5,358 nucleotides of DNA from contig SXOY01000131.1 of assembly GCA_005776545.1 (NCBI GenBank), forward strand, positions 1 to 5,358, written 5' to 3'. This document shows, piece after piece, positions 1-5,358 of the stretch. The notes under the pieces are model-generated. The model was not told the origin of the DNA. It saw only the letters and a list, made by a program, of their open reading frames with translations, and ran no database searches. This stretch comes from Planctomycetia bacterium (lineage in GTDB: Bacteria > Planctomycetota > Phycisphaerae > Phycisphaerales > UBA1924). The translations under genes and the position numbers were made by a program. Each line of letters begins with the position of its first letter. The first letter of the stretch is position 1.

Positions 1-1
1 A

Positions 2-2248
2 CTGAAGCTGACTAAGATCGAGCATGCGCCATTAGAAGATGGGAAAATATTTCGTGCATATGGCTTTGCAGCACTTCCAGAGAACCACGCACTGCGCCTC
101 AAGATCGATGAAGGGCTGAGGCTCATCAGGCTCTCTGGTGAAGCTGATCGGATCTATGACCAGCATGTCGGTCCATACCAACCACGCGAATCCGCCGTTT
201 CCAATGCAATGGCGGCGTGGATTGGCGGACTTTTGCTTGCAGGGTGTGGCATCGGCGCGACCGGTGTTGTGGTCACACGAAAGCGGCTGAAGCGGCGATC
301 GCAGGACTTGCAGGAGAATCAAGAGCACTACCGACTGATGACGGAGAATCTGTCCGGTGTGACGTACCGGTATCTCCAGCTGGAATCCGGCAAACGGCAG
401 ATGCTCTCTACCAATTCTCTTTTCCCAATCTGGCAGGAGATTTTCCCGCAGCTTCAACTGGAAAACGTGTTTGGTGAAGGAAACCGAGATGGAGTTCACC
501 CCGATGATGTGAATCGGTTGAACGCCGCAGTGAACGCATCGCGTGAATCGCAAAATCCCATGGAAGTGGAATTCAGGTTGCTGGATGTCCATAAGACCTA
601 TCACTGGATTCACGCCAGGAGCTTTGCCAGTAAGCAAACCCAAGGAATCGTGTGGCAGGGAATTCTGCTCGATGTCACGCATCAGCGACTGCTCGCCTCG
701 AGTTTGCATGAAAGTGAAGTGAAATTCCAGGAGATCGTGGAGCATTGCCAGGATGGAATTCTGGCGATCAATTGTCCCAGTGGCGTAGTGGTACAGGCCA
801 ATTCCGCGGCGGCCCGGGCACTGTGGCTCAAGAGCGAAGAACTTCTTGGAAAGTCGATCTGTATCCTGATTCCGGAACTCAAGGCTTTGATCGAAGCGGA
901 AAGCCCCAGTGCCATCGAGACAAAAGTCATCTACAAGCCGGTGCCGACAGAAACTCGCGAACTTGAGGTACGCATCAAGTCAATGGAAATCGGGGGACGG
1001 AAAGCCGCAGTGATGGTGCTGCGCGATGTCACAGTCCGAGAGCAACTGGCAAGAGAGCGTGCTCGCATCGAAACCGAAATGTCACGCACGCAGAAGCTCG
1101 AGGGGCTGGGTGTCATGGCGGGGGGAATTGCCCATGATTTCAACAACATCCTGGTTGGAATACTCGGCAATCTTTCGCTTGCGCAGCGGCAAATCGAATC
1201 ACATTCCGCCGCATTCGAGACTCTCAAACTCGTCCAGCGATCTGCCGATCGTGCCGCTGACCTGACGTCGAAGCTGCTTGCATATTCGGGAGGGTCTGCA
1301 TCCGAGCGAACTGCATTTGACCTGGGCAAGGCCCTGCTTTCTTCGCGGGATCATCTGAAAGTCGCCGCCGGAAATCGGTCGTTGCTCAAATTGTCAGCAC
1401 CAGATGCGCAGGTCGTGGTGCATGGAGATACGGTGCAGATCGAGCAGGTGCTCGTAAACCTGGTTTCAAACGCCGCCGAGGCGATTACCCACGATAACGG
1501 GCTTATCGAAGTGAGTCTGCTGCGTGTGGTGCTCGATGGGTCGCGTCCGGATGGGCTGGTCGGAGCAGCCAATCCACCATCAGGCGAGTACGCGAAACTG
1601 TGCGTCAAGGATAACGGCTCTGGAATTACTCCTGAATTGATGCAGAAAATTCTCGAGCCATTTGTGACTACAAAATTCGCAGGCCGTGGTCTTGGCTTGT
1701 CGGCAAGCATGGGAATCGTCCGCGCTCATGGTGGGTATCTCTGCATCAAATCTGCGCCCGGCGCAGGCAGCGAATTTGTTGCGTTCCTGCCACTCACTCA
1801 TGCTCCCGTAGGAAAGCCAGCAGAAACAGGAGATGCGAGACTCGAAGGCTTCAAACCCCTTCACCGAACCGTACTTGTGGTTGATGATGAGCAGATGGTG
1901 AGAGACACCTTGCGTGCCATGTTCAAGTCAATTTCGGTGGCAATGCTCGAAGCCGAAAATGGTGATGCTGCGATTCAAGCAATCAAAGCTGGTCCGGTTC
2001 CCGATTGCGTTCTGCTCGACATTACTATGCCGGGAAAAGACGGTTACAAGACGCTTGCCGAAATCCGAGGATTACTGCCCGAGCTTCCCGTAATTCTCTG
2101 TAGCGGGTTTTCGCGATCAGTGCAATCCCCGCAGTTTGTTGCCGACAAAAAAATCAGTTTCCTTGCAAAGCCATACACCGTTGATGAGCTTTCCATTCAA
2201 ATTGAAAAAGTGACTTCCAAGCCCCTTTCGCCTCAGCTTCCAATCTGA
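2..2248 (+). CDS. Hybrid sensor histidine kinase (SBP_bac_3 end - TM - PAS - PAS - HisKA - HATPase - REC), 5' truncated
   Basis: Membrane sensor kinase that should autophosphorylate on His and pass the phosphate to its own receiver. The frame is open from position 2, so the gene begins outside the window; the Met codon at 209 sits just before the membrane helix and is not the likely start. Codons at 2-208 resemble the end of a periplasmic solute-binding domain (SBP_bac_3), with GFAALPENHALRLKIDEGL and SGEADRIYD. Numbering from Met-209: membrane helix about 2-22, then the basic stretch RKRLKRR facing the cytoplasm; PAS1 about 41-160 with HPDD at 97-100; PAS2 about 170-277; a charged, probably coiled linker; H-box GGIAHDFNNIL with phospho-acceptor H309; N-box N421; G1 DNGSGI from 468; G2 GRGLGLS from 492; receiver about 553-668 with D559/D560, phospho-acceptor D604, S632 and K654. 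All catalytic motifs are intact. No Hpt, DNA-binding domain or partner regulator is visible. The plan resembles BvgS/EvgS-type sensors; the ligand is unknown. Confidence 0.95.
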   Translation: MKLTKIEHAPLEDGKIFRAYGFAALPENHALRLKIDEGLRLIRLSGEADRIYDQHVGPYQPRESAVSNAMAAWIGGLLLAGCGIGATGVVVTRKRLKRRSQDLQENQEHYRLMTENLSGVTYRYLQLESGKRQMLSTNSLFPIWQEIFPQLQLENVFGEGNRDGVHPDDVNRLNAAVNASRESQNPMEVEFRLLDVHKTYHWIHARSFASKQTQGIVWQGILLDVTHQRLLASSLHESEVKFQEIVEHCQDGILAINCPSGVVVQANSAAARALWLKSEELLGKSICILIPELKALIEAESPSAIETKVIYKPVPTETRELEVRIKSMEIGGRKAAVMVLRDVTVREQLARERARIETEMSRTQKLEGLGVMAGGIAHDFNNILVGILGNLSLAQRQIESHSAAFETLKLVQRSADRAADLTSKLLAYSGGSASERTAFDLGKALLSSRDHLKVAAGNRSLLKLSAPDAQVVVHGDTVQIEQVLVNLVSNAAEAITHDNGLIEVSLLRVVLDGSRPDGLVGAANPPSGEYAKLCVKDNGSGITPELMQKILEPFVTTKFAGRGLGLSASMGIVRAHGGYLCIKSAPGAGSEFVAFLPLTHAPVGKPAETGDARLEGFKPLHRTVLVVDDEQMVRDTLRAMFKSISVAMLEAENGDAAIQAIKAGPVPDCVLLDITMPGKDGYKTLAEIRGLLPELPVILCSGFSRSVQSPQFVADKKISFLAKPYTVDELSIQIEKVTSKPLSPQLPI

Positions 2249-2253
2249 TCAGT

Positions 2254-3675
2254 TCAGGCCTGGTAAAGCTTGGCCCAGTCGGCCCAGAACGTCGGGTAGG
2301 TCTTGGCAACACACGCTGGGTTGTTGATCCACACATTGGGGCGACGAAGTCCGATGAGTGCGAGCGACATGGCCATTCGATGATCGTCGTATGTTTCAAA
2401 TTGCACCGGCTCTACGGCCTGAGAGCAATCGATTCCCTGTGCTGGTGGAATCAATCTCATGACATCCATATCACCATCAACCGGGCTTTCCACAATCACA
2501 CCGATCTTGGCGAGTTCCTTAGTCAAGGCTGCAACGCGGTCGGTCTCTTTGACGCGAAGTGTGCGAATTCCGCGGATAGTGGTGGGTCGTTTTGCAAAGC
2601 TTGCAACAGCCGCAAGCGTCATTACCGCATCGGGCATGCGAGCCATATCGATCTGAAGTGCGCCGATGTCATCATCATTACCACGCACAGTAAAGCGATC
2701 GCCCCCGACCATCACTTCGCTGCCGCATTGCTCGAGGAGTTTTGCAAATCCGGCATCGCCCTGACCTGAACGAATCGGAACGCCTTCGATCGCACAGCGT
2801 GCGCCGGGCACCAGTGCGGCGGCGGCCCAGAAATAGGTTGCACCGCTGGCATCCGCCTCAGTGGTGTAATCAAACGCCGGAAGGTGTGGATCAACACTGT
2901 TTTGCGGACCGACTCGCAAGACCCGCATGTCTTCACTGGTGCGAAGGTGCGCCCCAAGTTGCTCAAGCAGGTTGAGAGTCATTTCGATGTATGAGGGGCT
3001 GGTGATGTGGCCCGTGAGTCGCAGCGTGACGCCACCTTGCAGGAATGGGCCAAGCAGGAGCAGGGCCGAAATAAACTGGCTTGACTGGGTTGGAGGAATA
3101 TCAAGTCGAATTGACCGGATGGGTTCCCCATTCGAGCGAACCTGAATCGGTGGGCATCCCGGCTTGCCGCCCGCAAGGTAATCAACATTGCCGCCGGCTT
3201 GGCGAAGTGCCTGTACCAGCTCAGCAATCGGGCGTTCCCGCATCCGTTGATCGCCGTCGATAACAACTGGAAATTGGGAGAGCAGTGCCGCCGCTGCCAG
3301 AAAACGTGTCGCCGTTCCAGCGTTCCCCAGATTCAATTCCGCACCTTGTTTCCAGGCACCGTTGACACCAGTAACTCGCAGATCCGGTTCAAGCGATGTG
3401 CCGCTGGCTGGTTCTATGGTCTCGATCGACGCACCAAGAGCTGTCACCGCGGAAATCATCCGCTGGGCATCTTGCGCCTGGATAAGTGGTCTACGGATGA
3501 TGCTCGTGCCGCGAGCAAGTGCGGCAAGGAGCAACGCTCGATTGGTCAGGCTCTTAGAACCTGGCGGACGAATCGAGATATTAAATGGGTGCAATGTGTG
3601 TCCGCCCGGAGCAATCGGGGTGATTGCAATCCGCGCAGGAAAACGGTCGAGTGGTTGACTGAGCAGAGAAAGCAC
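2254..3675 (-). CDS. aroA: 3-phosphoshikimate 1-carboxyvinyltransferase (EPSP synthase)
   Basis: Sixth step of the shikimate pathway: transfers the enolpyruvyl group of PEP to shikimate-3-phosphate in the cytoplasm, towards chorismate. With the GTG start at 3673-3675 the protein has 473 residues, against about 427 in E. coli. Visible motifs in that numbering: PPGSKSLTNRALL (K41, R46), LNLGNAGTATRFL (G120, T121, R124), MRERPI, MPDAVMT with the likely catalytic D349, VKETDR (E377, R380), YDDHRMAM (R433) and CVAKTYP (K458). All align by eye with the E. coli class I enzyme. There is no ATG near the 5' end. The choice is between GTG-3675, which has AGGG 8 nt upstream and is preferred, and TTG-3705 (483 residues, in frame, TAG 4 codons further upstream). 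Either leaves an N-terminal extension before the conserved fold. The position of E. coli Pro101 is Phe125. The gene lies downstream of the GroES-like gene on the same strand and converges on the sensor kinase with 5 bp between stop codons. Confidence 0.96.
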   Translation of the reverse strand: MLSLLSQPLDRFPARIAITPIAPGGHTLHPFNISIRPPGSKSLTNRALLLAALARGTSIIRRPLIQAQDAQRMISAVTALGASIETIEPASGTSLEPDLRVTGVNGAWKQGAELNLGNAGTATRFLAAAALLSQFPVVIDGDQRMRERPIAELVQALRQAGGNVDYLAGGKPGCPPIQVRSNGEPIRSIRLDIPPTQSSQFISALLLLGPFLQGGVTLRLTGHITSPSYIEMTLNLLEQLGAHLRTSEDMRVLRVGPQNSVDPHLPAFDYTTEADASGATYFWAAAALVPGARCAIEGVPIRSGQGDAGFAKLLEQCGSEVMVGGDRFTVRGNDDDIGALQIDMARMPDAVMTLAAVASFAKRPTTIRGIRTLRVKETDRVAALTKELAKIGVIVESPVDGDMDVMRLIPPAQGIDCSQAVEPVQFETYDDHRMAMSLALIGLRRPNVWINNPACVAKTYPTFWADWAKLYQA

Positions 3676-3721
3676 GTGATTTACCCTGGCGACGAAGGTC
3701 TCCAAGGCCCTGTTCTACACA

Positions 3722-3752
3722 CGGTTTTGAGGACTCCAAATCCTCTCAACCG
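3722..3752 (-). other. Possible hairpin in the aroA leader
   Basis: On the minus strand CGGTT, then a GA/AA internal loop, then GAGGA pairing with UCCUC around a 7-nt loop (UUUGGAG), closing with AACCG. It sits in the gap between the GroES-like gene and aroA, about 47 nt before the GTG start. No T-run follows, so it is not a classic terminator. It could be a leader structure or chance. The rest of the gap (3706-3840) holds no convincing gene or promoter. Confidence 0.25.
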
Positions 3753-3840
3753 GAAGGCACTGAAATTTCCCAGGCTCCACCTGGATGTACACCGCATGTC
3801 CCTGTACGCAGGAGTTTGACCCGGCGTTCCAGGGTTTTGC

Positions 3841-4182
3841 TCAGGTTGACGATTCTCGACGAATTACCGCGACTACATCTTCCACCGGAATGACAAAAAG
3901 TCTGTTGTCTGTATCTAGATCGACCGGTATCGCGTTCTTGGGGTTGAACAGCACTCGGTCGTATTTTTCGAGTGAATAGTCGGCATCGCGCTCGATCTGG
4001 GTCGAAATCGCAATCACGCGGCCTGTAATCGTGGGAATCTCAATCTTGTCCGGAAGGTGAATTCCGGCCCGGGTTTGTTTCTTGTCTTCGTCCTTACGGA
4101 TCAAAACGCGCTTGCCAACTGGCTCTACGACCTCGAGCGTTTTGGGCTTGTTTCTGGGCTTGGAAGACTCGCTTTGGCTCAT
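3841..4182 (-). CDS. GroES/Cpn10-like co-chaperonin family protein, divergent, no groEL adjacent
   Basis: A 113-residue protein that reads as a divergent Cpn10. An N-terminal polar and basic extension (about residues 1-16) precedes VEPVGKRVLIRKDE, the usual first strand of GroES. It continues with KKQTRAGIHLPD in the place of the mobile loop, ITGRVIAIS, YDRVLFNPKNAIPVDL around the roof hairpin, and LFVIPVEDVVAVIRR, the usual C-terminal strand. In the family, the mobile loop's hydrophobic tripeptide (IVL in E. coli) docks on GroEL; here it reads IHL. GroES normally caps the GroEL folding chamber, but no groEL is in the window, so this may be a second or specialised paralogue. The ATG at 4182 overlaps an ATG on the opposite strand at 4181. 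No strong Shine-Dalgarno sequence precedes it. aroA follows on the same strand after about 165 bp. The family fold is fairly sure; the chaperonin role is inference. Confidence 0.8.
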   Translation of the reverse strand: MSQSESSKPRNKPKTLEVVEPVGKRVLIRKDEDKKQTRAGIHLPDKIEIPTITGRVIAISTQIERDADYSLEKYDRVLFNPKNAIPVDLDTDNRLFVIPVEDVVAVIRRESST

Positions 4183-4204
4183 GACCGAAGATGGTATGCC
4201 GCTG

Positions 4205-4232
4205 ACCCGGTTACAGACCGGGTTGCAGACCG
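4205..4232. promoter_or_regulatory. Inverted repeat plus 12-bp-period direct repeat in the apt/GroES-like divergent intergenic region
   Basis: ACCCGGT (4205-4211) and ACCGGGT (4217-4223) form a perfect 7-bp inverted repeat with a 5-nt spacer. Overlapping it, GTTACAGACCG (4210-4220) is repeated as GTTGCAGACCG (4222-4232), one mismatch, 12 bp apart. The site lies between the two divergent starts, about 23 bp from the GroES-like ATG and 60 bp from the apt ATG. It could be an operator for one or both genes or a hairpin in the apt leader. A weak promoter-like pair (TTGCAG 4223-4228, TATCCT 4245-4250, 16-bp spacing) points towards apt. The repeats are seen directly; the function is inferred. Confidence 0.4.
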
Positions 4233-4291
4233 AGATTGAATCGCTATCCTACCAAGAGTTCGCGGAATCTCTATTCTTGGAATCAGGATCT

Positions 4292-4810
4292 ATGCAACAG
4301 CTCTTTTCACTTATTCGCGATGTGCAGGATTATCCCAAGCCGGGGATTGTGTTTAAGGATTTTACGCCGCTATTGCAGGATCCGCGAGCCTTGGCGCTGG
4401 CCGTTGAACTCATGGTAAATCCATACCGTCGTTCGCATGTTGATGTGGTTGTAGGGGCGGAATCGCGTGGGTTCATATTTGGGACGGCGATCGCACAGAC
4501 CTTGTCAGCGGGTTTTGTACCGGTTCGCAAGCCCAAAAAGCTGCCGCGGGCGGTTCATAGTGTGACGTATGACCTCGAATATGGGACTGATACGTTGGAA
4601 ATGCACGCAGATGCGCTTCGGGCGAGCGATCGGGTGTTGGTGGTTGACGATTTGCTCGCAACCGGTGGCACTCTGACCGCGTGTACGGAACTGGTTCGAA
4701 GGTCACATGCCCAGATTGTCGGGATTTCGGTGTTGATTGAGTTGGTGGCGCTTCGAGGCCGGGAGCGACTTGTTGAAGTGGGGGATGTGCATTCGGTGCT
4801 GAAGTATTGA
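4292..4810 (+). CDS. apt: Adenine phosphoribosyltransferase
   Basis: Purine salvage: adenine plus PRPP gives AMP plus pyrophosphate, in the cytoplasm. With the ATG at 4292 the product has 172 residues, the normal size for bacterial APT, and begins MQQLFSLIRDVQDYPKPGI, the usual APT N-terminus. Hallmarks follow in order: FKDFTPLL near residue 25, VVVGAESRGFIFG (about 51-63), VRKPKKLPR (about 77-85), and the PRPP-binding motif VLVVDDLLATGGTLTA near residue 116. An AGGA lies only 3 nt before the ATG and a GGA about 10 nt before it, so ribosome binding is weakly marked. The frame stays open upstream to ATGs at 4181 and 4082, but those extensions do not resemble APT, and the 4082 one runs antisense through the GroES-like gene, so 4292 is chosen. 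The gene is divergent from the GroES-like gene and convergent with the PEP-CTERM gene. No intrinsic terminator with a T-run is seen after it on this strand. Confidence 0.95.
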   Translation: MQQLFSLIRDVQDYPKPGIVFKDFTPLLQDPRALALAVELMVNPYRRSHVDVVVGAESRGFIFGTAIAQTLSAGFVPVRKPKKLPRAVHSVTYDLEYGTDTLEMHADALRASDRVLVVDDLLATGGTLTACTELVRRSHAQIVGISVLIELVALRGRERLVEVGDVHSVLKY

Positions 4811-4837
4811 GATTGGGTGAGTTGGTTTGGGTAATAC

Positions 4838-4854
4838 AGGCACTAGGCACTAGG
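4838..4854. repeat. Short tandem repeat, 7-bp unit AGGCACT, about 2.4 copies
   Basis: AGGCACT AGGCACT AGG directly after apt, in the spacer between the convergent apt and PEP-CTERM genes. It contains CTAG twice, a tetranucleotide that is rare in many bacteria. It is flanked by a 7-bp inverted repeat TTTGGGT (4826-4832) and ACCCAAA (4867-4873) with a 34-nt loop. The rest of the spacer 4811-5016 contains the terminator and a small inverted repeat ATCAGT-CA-ACTGAT (4979-4992), with no gene. Confidence 0.5.
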
Positions 4855-4920
4855 AAAACAAAGGCAACCCAAAGAACAAGGGCCGACAGCGGTATTGGTT
4901 TTGCTGGCAATGTTATGTGC

Positions 4921-4956
4921 AAAAAGAACAAGTCCCGCCACTTTCGTGACGGGACT
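4921..4956 (-). terminator. Rho-independent terminator of the PEP-CTERM gene
   Basis: Read on the minus strand, AGTCCCG-T-CAC, loop GAAA, GTG-G-CGGGACT forms an 11-bp stem with one U-G wobble, closed by a GNRA-type GAAA tetraloop. It is followed directly by TGTTCTTTTT. It lies about 60 nt past the TAA of the PEP-CTERM gene. On the plus strand the tail is CGCGGAATCG, with no T-run, so it should not act as an intrinsic terminator for apt. Confidence 0.9.
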
Positions 4957-5016
4957 CGCGGAATCGTAATCGTGTGAGATCAGTCAACTGATACTCGCAT
5001 CGAAGCTAACTATTAA

Positions 5017-5358
5017 TTAGCGACGACGACGGGCAGCAGCCAAGCCACCGAGGCCGAGGAGGGCCAAGGAACCTGGGGTTGGGGTGAGCAGTTCGACCGT
5101 GGCGGTCTGAACGGTCACGGCTGCGCGGCTGAACTGGCCACCACCTGAGGTACCGCCAGCAGCGGTCAGGTAGATACGGACGGCCTGGTTGAGGGTGCCG
5201 TTCATGATCGCGCCGAGTGTGGCGGTGTGGTCAGCGCCACCGATGTTGAAGGTGTAGGTCATCATGGTGACAGGGTTGTTGGTGTTGAAAGCGCCACCGA
5301 GTGAGAGCTGTGTGCCCTGACCAGTTGCGCACCAGCCGGTGCCAGCGCCAGCGGCGGC
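5017..5358 (-). CDS. PEP-CTERM sorting domain-containing secreted protein, 5' truncated (C-terminal 113 residues)
   Basis: The frame is open to the right edge, so the N-terminus and signal peptide lie beyond the window; the ATG at 5265 is internal. The visible part is Gly/Thr/Ala-rich and probably beta-rich (for example TYTFNIGGADHTATLG and AVTVQTATVELL), without a recognisable enzyme motif. The C-terminus has the three parts of a PEP-CTERM signal: a short motif PTPGS, a hydrophobic stretch ALLGLGGLAAA, and a basic tail RRRR directly before the TAA. In the family, an exosortase recognises this signal at the inner membrane, cleaves it and passes the protein to the cell surface or exopolysaccharide matrix. 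Here Thr replaces the Glu of the classic Pro-Glu-Pro, a variation I believe occurs in Planctomycetota. No exosortase gene is in the window. The likely role is a surface or matrix protein; the substrate or partner is unknown. A terminator follows about 60 nt after the stop. Confidence 0.85.
   Translation of the reverse strand, partial: AAAGAGTGWCATGQGTQLSLGGAFNTNNPVTMMTYTFNIGGADHTATLGAIMNGTLNQAVRIYLTAAGGTSGGGQFSRAAVTVQTATVELLTPTPGSLALLGLGGLAAARRRR

Noticed and set aside
32..745. A 237-codon minus-strand frame opposite the sensor kinase
   Set aside because: It lies wholly opposite the kinase's solute-binding, membrane and PAS regions and has no recognisable domain.
209..2248. Kinase starting at Met-209
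   Set aside because: The upstream codons are open and match a solute-binding domain end, so this Met is internal.
3199..3819. A 206-codon plus-strand frame opposite aroA
   Set aside because: It is antisense to conserved aroA codons and rich in Arg, Cys and Trp, as expected for a shadow frame.
3706..3840. Possible tRNA-like element, because a 5-bp stem with a 7-nt loop resembles an anticodon arm
   Set aside because: No acceptor stem, no T-arm with GTTCGAATC-like sequence and no D-arm can be placed around it.
4082..4291. N-terminal extension of apt to ATG-4082 or ATG-4181
   Set aside because: The 4082 extension is antisense to the GroES-like gene and the added residues do not resemble APT. 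The ATG at 4292 gives the normal family length and N-terminus.
4473..4931. A 152-codon minus-strand frame whose start looks like a lipoprotein signal (LVPSAC)
   Set aside because: Most of it runs antisense through apt, which has clear conserved motifs. The rest is Pro/Thr/Ser-rich with no family resemblance, and it covers the terminator tail region. The signal-like start is probably chance.

Overview
The window reads as chromosome from a Planctomycetota-like bacterium, most plausibly of the Phycisphaerae type. This is inferred from three things: a short-tailed PEP-CTERM protein ending in a Gly/Leu/Ala helix and an AAARRRR tail, an AroA whose active-site loop reads GNAGTATRFL, and weak or absent Shine-Dalgarno sequences at several starts. 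No 16S gene or other phylogenetic marker is present, so the assignment is tentative. Nothing indicates a mobile element, phage, CRISPR array or tRNA/rRNA gene.

Layout, left to right. (1) Positions 2-2248 (+): the 3' part of a large membrane hybrid histidine kinase. Its frame is open to the left edge. The first 69 visible codons look like the end of a periplasmic SBP_bac_3 (Venus-flytrap) domain, followed by one membrane helix, two PAS domains, HisKA, HATPase and a C-terminal receiver. (2) Positions 2254-3675 (-): aroA, EPSP synthase of the shikimate pathway, tail-to-tail with the kinase and only 5 bp away. (3) Positions 3841-4182 (-): a divergent GroES/Cpn10-like protein upstream of aroA on the same strand. 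The gap between them is about 165 bp and holds a possible hairpin. (4) Positions 4183-4291: a divergent intergenic region with a perfect inverted repeat and a 12-bp-period direct repeat. (5) Positions 4292-4810 (+): apt, adenine phosphoribosyltransferase. (6) Positions 4811-5016: a non-coding spacer with a 7-bp tandem repeat and a clear Rho-independent terminator pointing left. (7) Positions 5017-5358 (-): the C-terminal part of a secreted PEP-CTERM-type protein whose 5' end lies beyond the right edge.

The genes do not form one pathway. aroA (aromatic amino acid and chorismate synthesis), apt (adenine salvage) and the GroES-like protein (folding) are housekeeping functions. The sensor kinase and the PEP-CTERM protein are the environment-facing genes at the two ends, and both are cut by the window. 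I did not find convincing evidence of a new multi-gene system. The most useful second looks are the hidden ligand-binding domain of the kinase, the orphan GroES-like protein, the repeat-rich apt/groES-like intergenic region, and the PTP variant of the PEP-CTERM sorting signal.
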